From Planctomycetota bacterium (GTDB lineage: Bacteria > Planctomycetota > Phycisphaerae > WQYP01), in NCBI GenBank assembly GCA_021828935.1, contig JAJZCU010000002.1, positions 1-18,038 on the forward strand: DNA of 18,038 bases, written 5' to 3'. The notes under the pieces are model-generated. The model was not told the origin of the DNA, did not search any database, and saw only the letters and a program-made list of their open reading frames with translations. The position numbers and the translations under genes were made by a program. Numbering within the stretch: position 1 is the first letter of the stretch; every line of letters begins with the position of its first letter. Shown one piece after another: positions 6,957 to 13,941 of this stretch.

Positions 6957-8498
6957 TTATGGCGTGAATTTTTTGTTAAATAACTTGCTCCCACCAAGCT
7001 TGGCGCCCAGATCCAGCGCGCTCTCAATGTCGCTGTACACTGTGGCGTCGGTGGTCTCGGCGGTATGCACGACGTTTTGAACCACATCCGCGTTCAGCCC
7101 CGCTGCCGCGCCGTCCTCGGCGCTGGTCTGCAAGACGATCAGGTCGCTGTTGGCCGAGGTCACCCCAGGGCCCAGGCCTACAATATTGAATGCATTTTCA
7201 ACGGCCGCCCACGGGGCGCCGAGCCCGCCGCCGCCGTTGCCCGCGATGCCAGCAATGGGCAGCCAATTCACGGATGCCGTGGCCGAGTCAATGTCGTTGG
7301 TCGCCGATGATATAGTGGAGAGATCCCAGAACGCGGCGTCGTCCTGCGTTCCGGTGAGCGGCACCAAGAACTTGATCTGGTTGTAGCTAAAGTTCTGCAC
7401 GATGTACGATGCGACGGGCGATCCTTGGAACGGCGAGCCGACGGAGATGAACCGTCGGATGTCGCCAACCCCGAAATTCAGCGCGCGCTGGAACGGCTCG
7501 TTGGTGCCTGACCCCGCCGGGAAGCCGTCCCCGCGATTGAGATTCGTGTTGGCCAGGCCCGCGGCGTACCAAGCCGCCAGCACGCCCCCCATGCTGTGCC
7601 CCACGACATCAAGGCGCGTGGCCGCGATCTGCGCCGTTTTCGGATTGTTCGGGAACTCATCCCCAAACACGGTCGCCGCAATCTCGTCGGGCACAACGTT
7701 GCAGTTCCCGGCGTAGCCGCTGTCGTTCTCCGCACTGTAATTGGCCTCGACCGCCTGCCCCGCCGGAAGGCCCTCGGCCAAGAGGGCGGCGGAAAGGCCG
7801 GACCATGTCGCCGGCGAAGAGAGAAACCCGTGGACCAAAATTATTTGCGGGCGCACGACGTCGAGATTCCCTGTGGCAAGCGTACCGCCACCGCCGCTTA
7901 CTGTCAGCGTTATCTTGGCATTTTGCAGCGGGACGGCGGTGTCGGAAGCGGCCGTCGCCGGGAACTTGTATTGGTCAGGCGGGCAATAGAACACGACGTC
8001 GGGACTGCCCGCCGGTATGGTGACGGATGCTTTGGAGCCGGCCGCTCCGCCAAGCGGCGCGGGTAGCGTTGGCATCGCCGCCGACAGCGAGCCGATCTCC
8101 GCCACCGGATAATTCCCGTCGGCGATGGTAAAGGTGACGGGGTATGGCGCGGCCGCAGGGATCGATTCCGTAGCGCCTGCTACGGCTACCGTGGCCCACC
8201 GGATAACCAGGACGCTGGCGCCGTCGGCAAGCGCACCGGACCTGCTCATGATCTGCGCGTCGGTGAATGAAACCGGCGCCGAAACGCTGGTGGCCAGACC
8301 GCCCGCCATGGTCGGGCCGAAGTGCTTGGCGTCGAGCACTTGGAGCTGGTAATGCACCTCGGTATGCACTGCGTCCGGGACGGTTGGCTGCGTTGCGGGC
8401 CTTTGGGCTGCCGACGCGAACGGATTGCCGCAAATCAATGCAATCCAAAGCGCCCCCAGTGCGAAGCAAACAGTGACGACGAACGTGAAATTTTTCAT
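6957..8498 (-). CDS. Secreted alpha/beta-hydrolase, lipase/esterase-like
   Basis: A 513-residue exported protein with a signal peptide at residues 1-30 (a hydrophobic core, then ASAAQ). Residues 45-215 look like a beta-sandwich or other beta-rich leader and carry no motif I know. The catalytic part begins at about 217: IILVHGFLSSPATW supplies the oxyanion-hole HGF (223-225), VVGHSMGGVLAAWY the nucleophile elbow with Ser302, NSDLIV a candidate acid Asp452, and VVHTAETTD a candidate base His478. The order Ser-Asp-His fits the fold and resembles triacylglycerol lipases and PGAP1-like hydrolases; ester hydrolysis outside the cytoplasm is inferred. Its ATG overlaps the upstream propeller gene's TGA (ATGA) and has AGGAGA 6 nt before it, so translational coupling is likely. 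The substrate is unknown. Confidence 0.85.
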   Translation of the reverse strand: MKNFTFVVTVCFALGALWIALICGNPFASAAQRPATQPTVPDAVHTEVHYQLQVLDAKHFGPTMAGGLATSVSAPVSFTDAQIMSRSGALADGASVLVIRWATVAVAGATESIPAAAPYPVTFTIADGNYPVAEIGSLSAAMPTLPAPLGGAAGSKASVTIPAGSPDVVFYCPPDQYKFPATAASDTAVPLQNAKITLTVSGGGGTLATGNLDVVRPQIILVHGFLSSPATWSGLSAALLAEGLPAGQAVEANYSAENDSGYAGNCNVVPDEIAATVFGDEFPNNPKTAQIAATRLDVVGHSMGGVLAAWYAAGLANTNLNRGDGFPAGSGTNEPFQRALNFGVGDIRRFISVGSPFQGSPVASYIVQNFSYNQIKFLVPLTGTQDDAAFWDLSTISSATNDIDSATASVNWLPIAGIAGNGGGGLGAPWAAVENAFNIVGLGPGVTSANSDLIVLQTSAEDGAAAGLNADVVQNVVHTAETTDATVYSDIESALDLGAKLGGSKLFNKKFTP

Positions 8499-11224
8499 TT
8501 TTTATCTCCTTTTTTCACGGCCAATTTTGTCATTGCCGCGCGGTCTTTTTTGTAAAAGTTTCGCTGGCGCATGAGGCGCGGAACCGCCAGGAACCCGAAC
8601 GTGGGGTTTGACAAGCTCAATGATTTTTCGACCTGCCGCGCGGGCACGAAACCCTGCTTGCGCAGCTGCCGTTCTGAAACCGCGAACCGATGCAATATCC
8701 AGGCGTCGCGGCCCACGGCCTCCCGCCAGCCCGATGCCCGCGCCGCCAGCGCCGCCCGGCAGGCACTGGCAAAATGTGCGGACCCCAAAAACCAGCGGTA
8801 CATTGTCAGCGCCGGGGGGTGGCGCAGTTTCTCGGTCATTCCCAGCCGCAGGTTGATGACGTTCGCGGGCCAGCGCCCGTGCGGGCGCGTGGGGGGAGGC
8901 GGGAGTTGGTTCATCATTGACAGGGCCGCACGCCGGGTGATTGGGGTGAAAAACGGGGGCGGACGCCGCACCGCCAAATCGAAGGTGAAGGCCTGCACAA
9001 TGGTGTTCAACGAGTAATTCCGTCCAATTTTCACAGCAAATTGGCCGGGGCCCCGCACCAGAAATCTCGTCCACACGCCGCCCCAGAAATTCACCACCCG
9101 CTGGCGCGCGGCGCCACGCCAATGGTTAAAACCGCGCAGATTCAGCGGCGCCTTGGTGGGCTTGGGCCGCACCGTCACCGTGTAGTCCCGGAAACGGTTG
9201 TTGCCGGCGTGGCCATCCTTGTTAAATTCATAAATCCCCAGAATATAAAGCCCGGCCGGGACGTTAATTGTGCAGAAAATCCCTGGCCCCTGCCAGGTGT
9301 AAGGCAACGCCTCCCCATGGTCATCCCATTCCGATTCGCGCCGGTCGAGGCGGCGGGACGGCGCCAGGCCCTTTAACCATTGCCCCTCCAGATAGCCCTT
9401 CGGCATTTCGAGAACACGCGGGTTCGCCGTGTAGAGCCACTGAACCCAGCTGCGCAACCCGTCGCCCGGCAAGCAATGTGGGCCTAGCGCATTCCACCCT
9501 TGCGCGTCGCTCCGCCAGCCGTTCATCACAAGGAGGTCGTGCGGCGCCCCCATGGCGCAGAGCAGGGCCCAATATGTGCCGTATCGCCCCAGCCAATTTC
9601 CTTGCGTGATCCAGTCCTGATCCAGCGGCACAACGCGCGGCTCACGATCGCGGCGCAGACGCTTTGCGATGGCTTGACGAAAAACAACGCGCTCCGCTAT
9701 TGCTTGTGCCGGGCTGGCCACCGCCGCCCCGACCGGAAGCGCCACGGCACTGGACTGTTTGTCCTCGGGTTCCGCGGCATTTCCTTGCGCCAAGGCCGGG
9801 CCATCTTTCCATTGCTGCACACCAGACCCGTAAAAGCCCACAAGCATCCTGCCGTTTCGCCGCGGCGCGAGGCACGAGACATCAAAGTGCGGGCGAATTT
9901 GCGGCGTATACCGCGACGGCTTGGCCGCGTGGGCCGTAACATGGGAAATCTTGCCGGTGCGTTCGTTGAGTACGTCAATTCCCGACCGCCAGAAACCAAC
10001 CCACAATTGCCCGCCCGCGCCCTGGTTTAAGCATGTGACGTGGTCGCCGCTAAGTAAGCCGCCTGCCGGCACATACCGCGCCGCCGCGGCAATCACCCGC
10101 GGCGCCACCGGATGCGCCAGTTGCTGGTCTTTTGCCCGCCAATCGACCCCGCGAACGAAGCGCCAACTCCGGCCCCGGTTGCGGCTCCAGGCCAGCCCCT
10201 CATCGGTGCCAACCCAGATCGTCCCTTTTTTTTCAGCAAGCACCGCGTTGATTAAGTTACTAGGCAAACCGCGGCCAACGGGCGTGAGCGGCGGGCTGTT
10301 TCTGAACTGGCTGGACACAACGTGCGCAATCCGATATTTCAGCCAAGGCCCTTTGCCCAAACCTCTGCCCTGCGCTGGCCGGTTCCCAACGGGCCGCAGC
10401 ACAACAAGCCCGTAGCATTCGGTGCCAACATAGGCGCCGCCGCGGGGACCGAACGCAATTGCATCTACCGCGTCGGATGGCAGGCCGTTTTCAGTGGTGA
10501 TGTAGGACCAGCCCGCGGCGCGGCCCGTTTCCCGCGGGTGGTAGATCGCAAGCCCTGAGTTAGTGGCCATCCAGATTGCGTGGCCCAGCGGGTCCACGGC
10601 CAGGGCGACGACATGTTCTCCAATGGGCCCAGCCAGCACATGTTTTTTTTGGTCTGCTAAACAATCATAATTTTGCCAGCGTTTGCCGTTGTAGACGGAG
10701 ACGCCGTGGTTTAAGTTGCCGGCCCAGATGCGGCCCTGTTTGTCGCAGATCAGGGCATAGGCGTTGTTGTCTCCCAAGCCGTTGGCGGTGGTGAATTGTT
10801 TCCAGCGATTGCCGGCGGGCGCGGACGGGTTATAGCGGTACACGCCGCGGTCTTCGGTGCCTACCCAAATGTTGCCAACATTATCCCGGCACATGGAGAC
10901 GATAAATTTTGCCGGGCAGTGGAGGACTTTTTCGACCCTGGCGCGGGCGGCGGCAAGCGCTTCGGCGCGGGAGATTTTGGATTGTTTGGTTGCGATTTGG
11001 GGGTGCTGGCTTCGGCGACGGTCGTAGGCGGCGGCGTGGCGCCGGGGCAATGCTAATAAGGAAAGGCCGGCGAAGGCGAGGACGATGATGTGCCGAGACG
11101 GGAACGACGGCGACGGGGGCGAGCAATCCGCTCGCGGTCCAACGGGGCGCGACGACGACGGCGAGCGATCCGCTCGCGCTCCAGCTGCCCGCGGTCCGAT
11201 TGCTTGCGGCGCAAGACGTTTCAT
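8495..11224 (-). CDS. Exported propeller-repeat protein with large C-terminal region (909 aa)
   Basis: The N-terminal half (about 108-475) contains repeats of the two-component-regulator propeller type: GNIWVGTEDRGVYRYN (118-132), GRIWAGNLNHGVSVYN (164-179), AIWMATNSGLAIY (216-228), GAYVGTECYGLVVL (263-276), GTIWVGTDEGLAW (334-346), GQLWVGFWRSGIDVL (405-419) and GRMLVGFYGSGVQQW (458-472). That gives about seven blades, enough for one ring. The C-terminal 430 residues start with DWITQGNWLGRYGTYW (about 537-552) and have no histidine kinase or DNA-binding motif, so this is not a hybrid sensor. The signal-anchor core HIIVLAFAGLSLLAL lies at 45-59. The chosen ATG at 11224 is the last possible start before that core; the n-region of 44 residues encodes two palindromic repeat units. 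It overlaps the hydrolase start by 4 bp. An extracellular binding or sensing role is inferred only. Confidence 0.78.
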   Translation of the reverse strand: MKRLAPQAIGPRAAGARADRSPSSSRPVGPRADCSPPSPSFPSRHIIVLAFAGLSLLALPRRHAAAYDRRRSQHPQIATKQSKISRAEALAAARARVEKVLHCPAKFIVSMCRDNVGNIWVGTEDRGVYRYNPSAPAGNRWKQFTTANGLGDNNAYALICDKQGRIWAGNLNHGVSVYNGKRWQNYDCLADQKKHVLAGPIGEHVVALAVDPLGHAIWMATNSGLAIYHPRETGRAAGWSYITTENGLPSDAVDAIAFGPRGGAYVGTECYGLVVLRPVGNRPAQGRGLGKGPWLKYRIAHVVSSQFRNSPPLTPVGRGLPSNLINAVLAEKKGTIWVGTDEGLAWSRNRGRSWRFVRGVDWRAKDQQLAHPVAPRVIAAAARYVPAGGLLSGDHVTCLNQGAGGQLWVGFWRSGIDVLNERTGKISHVTAHAAKPSRYTPQIRPHFDVSCLAPRRNGRMLVGFYGSGVQQWKDGPALAQGNAAEPEDKQSSAVALPVGAAVASPAQAIAERVVFRQAIAKRLRRDREPRVVPLDQDWITQGNWLGRYGTYWALLCAMGAPHDLLVMNGWRSDAQGWNALGPHCLPGDGLRSWVQWLYTANPRVLEMPKGYLEGQWLKGLAPSRRLDRRESEWDDHGEALPYTWQGPGIFCTINVPAGLYILGIYEFNKDGHAGNNRFRDYTVTVRPKPTKAPLNLRGFNHWRGAARQRVVNFWGGVWTRFLVRGPGQFAVKIGRNYSLNTIVQAFTFDLAVRRPPPFFTPITRRAALSMMNQLPPPPTRPHGRWPANVINLRLGMTEKLRHPPALTMYRWFLGSAHFASACRAALAARASGWREAVGRDAWILHRFAVSERQLRKQGFVPARQVEKSLSLSNPTFGFLAVPRLMRQRNFYKKDRAAMTKLAVKKGDKK
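8505..8510 (-). promoter_or_regulatory. Strong ribosome binding site for the hydrolase gene
   Basis: AGGAGA on the minus strand, 6 nt before the ATG at 8498, lies inside the last codons of the propeller gene. It supports the ATG choice and expression of the two genes from one message. Confidence 0.8.
11120..11141 (+). repeat. Family C palindromic repeat, copy C3 (inside the propeller gene)
   Basis: GCGAGCAATCCGCTCGCGGT plus CC: the same unit as C2 with one base changed in the loop. It is translated in frame as part of GPRADCSPP in the n-region of the propeller protein. Confidence 0.75.
11159..11183 (+). repeat. Family C palindromic repeat, copy C4 (inside the propeller gene)
   Basis: CGGCGAGCGATCCGCTCGCG followed by CTCCA. 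It is identical to C2 through the hairpin. It is translated as GARADRSPSS, immediately N-terminal to C3, so C3 and C4 form a tandem pair with about 40-bp spacing. Confidence 0.75.
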
Positions 11225-11274
11225 CGCGCGGCCCCCCGGTAAAAAGGGGCAGCAAACGAGCTTGCGCAAAAATG

Positions 11275-11280
11275 AATATA
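11275..11280 (-). promoter_or_regulatory. Possible -10 element for the propeller operon
   Basis: TATATT on the minus strand in an AT-rich stretch, about 50 nt before the ATG at 11224. With a 17-nt spacer the -35 position would fall in the run of C next to it, so no proper -35 hexamer is present; the call is weak. Confidence 0.25.
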
Positions 11281-11297
11281 TGTTAATAAAGAAATTT

Positions 11298-11310
11298 GGG
11301 GGGGGGGGGG
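11298..11310. repeat. Homopolymer of 13 G (13 C on the coding strand)
   Basis: Thirteen consecutive G are visible on the plus strand, about 75-87 bp upstream of the propeller gene's chosen ATG. Such tracts slip in replication. It lies in the upstream region, not in the coding part chosen here. Confidence 0.9.
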
Positions 11311-11617
11311 TAAAATGCGTGGGTTGCTTGCGCATCGGTGCGCGAGCCAAGGGCTCGGCTCGGCGCCTTGAGAAATCGCAACTTTGTCCGCCCCTGCGGC
11401 ATCAATAGACTCCACGAAATCACGGTCGGGCAACTACCCAACCCGACTGATGGGTAAGATTTACACCACCTTGTGCGCAAAAGCAAGTCACCTGAAAAGA
11501 TTTTTTTGCGGCATCCGCCAAATTGCAAATTTCGCCGGACCAAAGCCCCACCACGAACCCCCTGTCATTCGCCAAGTTGGTTGGCCAGCCCCGGCCGGCG
11601 CGTCGCGCAGCCCCCCA

Positions 11618-11643
11618 AATGGCGGGCCGCCATCTTGGCCGCC
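11618..11643 (-). repeat. Family D hairpin repeat, copy D2
   Basis: On the minus strand it reads GGCGGCCAAGATGGCGGCCC then GCCATT; ATGGCGG/CCGCCAT arms form a perfect 7-bp stem. It shares GGCGGCCA(A/G)GATGGC with D1 at 5269. Confidence 0.55.
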
Positions 11644-11664
11644 GAAACGTGCGACCGAAATTGT

Positions 11665-11680
11665 ACTGCGTGAACGCAGT
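11665..11680. repeat. Perfect hairpin ACTGCG-TGAA-CGCAGT
   Basis: A 6-bp stem with a TGAA loop, 22 bp from D2 and followed by the near-palindrome GTTATGGCCATGAC. Probably part of the same composite intergenic element; no U-tract follows, so it is not a classical terminator. Confidence 0.5.
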
Positions 11681-11707
11681 GTTATGGCCATGACTAGAGC
11701 GGGCTGG

Positions 11708-11755
11708 AAGCCCACCCCCCATAAAGCCCACCCCCCATTGAGGCCCACCCCCCAT
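11708..11755 (-). repeat. Three tandem copies of a G-rich 16-17-bp unit after flhB
   Basis: On the minus strand each unit contains ATGGGGGGTGGGC; units are 16-17 bp apart. They lie 14-61 bp past the flhB stop, so the flhB mRNA 3' end would carry six closely spaced G-runs, able in principle to form a G-quadruplex. Confidence 0.75.
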
Positions 11756-11768
11756 GGGATTCCTGCCC

Positions 11769-12848
11769 TTACGCGGACTTGCGAATGCGGCTGCCTTTTC
11801 CTGATAATTCATACACATACGCCAGAATTTCCGCGATGGCCTGGTAAAACTGCGGCGGTACTTCCTGGCCAACTTCCACGCTTTTGTACAGCGCCTGGGC
11901 CAGCGGCTTGCGCTCCAGCAGCGGCACATTGGATTCAATGGCCACCTGCCGCACCCGCATGGCCATGAATCCCGCGCCCTTCGCCACCACCCGCGGCGCG
12001 GCCATCGTGGCCGGGTCGTACTTGATGGCAATGGCCAGCTCGGTGGGATTGGTCACCACCACATCGGCCCGCGGCACGTCGCTTTGGATGCGTTGCAGCA
12101 GCATTTTTTTGGCCATCTGCCGGCGCCGCCCCTTCATTTGTGCGTCTCCTTCCATGCTGCGCATTTCTTCCTTAATTTCCTGGCGTGACATGCGTATGTC
12201 CCGTTCAAAGAGAAATTTCTGATAAAGAAAATCCAGCAGCCCCAGCAGGAACAGCACCCCCGCCGCCCGCCACGCCAGGGCGAATGCCATCTGTGCCGCC
12301 GCGCGGGCATTGGCCGGAAAGCCCACGCGGGCCAGGGACATAATTTCCGGTATGTCCGCGCGGATCTGGCTGAAGGCCACGGCGCCAATCAGAACCACTT
12401 TGACAATGTTCATCAGCATCGCGACCCAGGTCTTCTGGCTGAACAACCGCCCCATACCCATGGACGGCATCAGACGGTTAAAATCCAGCTTCAGCGTGCG
12501 CGTGGTGAAGCGCATCCCGGTTTGTAAAAAAGTCGCGCCCGCTGCCACCGCCGCCAGCCCCAGCATCAGGGGAATCACCACATGCAGAATGGTCGGCACA
12601 GATTCCTGTAAAGATTGCCGCGCCATGGCGCCGCCGCCGGGCTGGACCGGGGTGGTCAGCAGGGTGCGGAACAACAGGGCCAATTGGGCCATCACGCGGT
12701 AGGCAATCATGCGTAAAATAATAATGGAAGCCATGGCCAGGGCGGCATTGGTTAAATCGGGGCTGCGGGCAAATTGCCCCTGGTCAAAGGCCTGCTGGCG
12801 CCGCTGGGGCGTTGCGCTTTCTGTGCGTTCATTGTCGGAATCAGCCAT
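11769..12848 (-). CDS. flhB: Flagellar export switch protein FlhB
   Basis: FlhB is the inner-membrane component of the flagellar type III export gate that switches substrate class from rod/hook to filament. This 359-aa protein has the usual layout: hydrophilic N-terminus with ESATPQRRQQAFDQGQ (10-25), four hydrophobic segments (about 33-60, 86-108, 142-163, 183-208) and a cytoplasmic domain from about 215. The autocleavage site is TNPTE (266-270), cutting expected between Asn267 and Pro268; the fourth residue is Glu instead of the His of enterobacterial NPTH. The following AIAIKYDP and VVAKG motifs are intact. AGGA lies 6 nt before the ATG, and the start overlaps the end of fliR by 8 bp, indicating translational coupling. 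It is the last gene of the flagellar cluster here. Confidence 0.96.
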   Translation of the reverse strand: MADSDNERTESATPQRRQQAFDQGQFARSPDLTNAALAMASIIILRMIAYRVMAQLALLFRTLLTTPVQPGGGAMARQSLQESVPTILHVVIPLMLGLAAVAAGATFLQTGMRFTTRTLKLDFNRLMPSMGMGRLFSQKTWVAMLMNIVKVVLIGAVAFSQIRADIPEIMSLARVGFPANARAAAQMAFALAWRAAGVLFLLGLLDFLYQKFLFERDIRMSRQEIKEEMRSMEGDAQMKGRRRQMAKKMLLQRIQSDVPRADVVVTNPTELAIAIKYDPATMAAPRVVAKGAGFMAMRVRQVAIESNVPLLERKPLAQALYKSVEVGQEVPPQFYQAIAEILAYVYELSGKGSRIRKSA

Positions 12849-13641
12849 GGTTCATCCTCGCCGGCGGGAGCGACATATGGGCCAGGCGCAGAAAAAAGCC
12901 ATTCCAGGCGCTCTGCCCCGCCACGGCCCAGCCGGAAAGCCCCAGCATGACCACGCCCAGCCCAATGAGCAGATTAATGGGCATGCTGATGATCATTAAA
13001 TTGATCTGCGCCACGGACTTGGACACCACCGCCATGGTGGCCAGAGAAAGAAAAAATGCCGCCAGCGCCGGCGCCGCTATATTAATAGACAACAGGCACC
13101 CCGCCTGCAGCGCCCCCACCAGCGCCGCCACCGCAAACGCGGGGGATATGGCGTGGCCCATGGGAACGTCGCGATAGCTGTACGCCAGGGCCGCCACGAG
13201 TTGTTGTTGCCCGCCCAGGCCCAAAAATACCAATACGCCGATCCAATTGGCCATTTGCTCCAGCGACGTGCTTTGCTGCTGAAACTGCGGGTCATACACG
13301 CTGGGCAGCGCCAAACCCATTTGTTGCCCCAGCAGGTTGGCCGCCAACCGCAGCGCCGTGAACACCATGGAACACAGCAGGCCCATCAACACCCCCACGC
13401 TGGTCTCCCCCGCCGCCGCCAGCGCCATGCCGCCCAGGCTTTCGGGCAGGCGGGGCATGTGCGGAATGCTGCTCCATAAACAACAACTAATCACCACAGC
13501 CAGCAGCACCTTTACCTGCGCCGGCAAGCCCACGGCGGTGTACACCGGCAAAAATAAAAACACCCCGGTCACGCGAAAGATAATTAACAACAGCGGGATT
13601 AGCAGTGCGGGCAGAAACGAAAGTTGAAATAATGCGTTCAT
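12841..13641 (-). CDS. fliR: Flagellar export gate protein FliR
   Basis: FliR is a polytopic inner-membrane protein that joins FliP and FliQ in the helical export-gate complex. At 266 aa it has the family's length and hydrophobicity. Recognisable are the N-terminal ALLIPLLLIIFRVTGVFLFLPVY segment (12-34), LPAQVKVLLAVVIS (39-52), the LGQQMGL...VYDPQ loop (103-117; typically GxxMGxxMAxxxDP) and C-terminal hydrophobic segments with SMPINLLIGLGVVMLGLS (219-236). It lies 15 bp after fliQ with AAGG upstream of its ATG, and its 3' end overlaps flhB by 8 bp. Confidence 0.95.
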   Translation of the reverse strand: MNALFQLSFLPALLIPLLLIIFRVTGVFLFLPVYTAVGLPAQVKVLLAVVISCCLWSSIPHMPRLPESLGGMALAAAGETSVGVLMGLLCSMVFTALRLAANLLGQQMGLALPSVYDPQFQQQSTSLEQMANWIGVLVFLGLGGQQQLVAALAYSYRDVPMGHAISPAFAVAALVGALQAGCLLSINIAAPALAAFFLSLATMAVVSKSVAQINLMIISMPINLLIGLGVVMLGLSGWAVAGQSAWNGFFLRLAHMSLPPARMNHG

Positions 13642-13656
13642 GGCGGAGCCTTGGGG

Positions 13657-13917
13657 TTAGCGGGGCAGCGTGCCGAGCATATGTTTACCGTAGGAAACCA
13701 GCTTTTCGACCATCCACGGCAGAAACAGCACGATGGCCACGGTCATGGCCATGATCCGCGGCACAAAAGAAAGCGTCTGTTCCTGCAACTGCGTTACCGC
13801 CTGCACCAGACTGATCAACAGGGCCACCGCCAGCCCTATTAACAAAATAGGACCGGCCACCAGCAGGGTCACGTAAATGGCCTGCCGCAACAAATCCACG
13901 CTGTGTCCAACATTCAT
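13657..13917 (-). CDS. fliQ: Flagellar export gate protein FliQ
   Basis: A small export-gate subunit with two membrane hairpin helices, present in several copies in the gate complex. The length of 86 aa is normal (about 89). Two hydrophobic segments are visible (about 14-39 and 54-70), flanking the conserved QAVTQLQEQTLSFVPR motif (39-54). The ATG at 13917 has GGAG upstream. A short hairpin lies in the 24-bp gap after fliP and partly overlaps this ribosome site. Confidence 0.96.
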   Translation of the reverse strand: MNVGHSVDLLRQAIYVTLLVAGPILLIGLAVALLISLVQAVTQLQEQTLSFVPRIMAMTVAIVLFLPWMVEKLVSYGKHMLGTLPR

Positions 13918-13926
13918 AACATTCTC

Positions 13927-13940
13927 CGGGAAAAATCCCG
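13927..13940 (-). promoter_or_regulatory. Small hairpin next to the fliQ ribosome binding site
   Basis: CGGGATTTTTCCCG on the minus strand pairs CGGGA with TCCCG around a TTTT loop; its last G is the first base of the fliQ Shine-Dalgarno GGAG. It could lower or time fliQ translation. A functional role is speculative. Confidence 0.35.
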
Positions 13941-13941
13941 C

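Larger units (their letters stand above)
11225..11768. other. Spacer between flhB and the propeller gene
   Basis: 544 bp with no recognisable gene. Frames that run through it on the minus strand are extensions of the neighbouring genes or translations of repeats. It holds a run of 13 G (11298-11310), an AT-rich patch with a TATATT -10-like hexamer, a family D unit, a hairpin and a G-rich tandem array, listed separately. Confidence 0.55.

Noticed and set aside
6133..7080. 315-codon frame on the plus strand
   Set aside because: It lies antisense to the 475-aa secreted protein and its hydrolase neighbour, both with signal peptides and ribosome sites; its translation has no recognisable motifs.
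11225..11350. N-terminal extension of the propeller protein by 42 residues (through the poly-G tract)
   Set aside because: It would place a CPPPPNFF-type stretch and a second hydrophobic patch before the signal core and has no ribosome site; the ATG at 11224 is better placed.
11420..12031. 203-codon minus-strand frame overlapping the flhB 3' end
   Set aside because: It uses another frame of flhB and then runs through the repeat array; the Gly/Trp/Arg-rich translation is an artefact of G-rich DNA.
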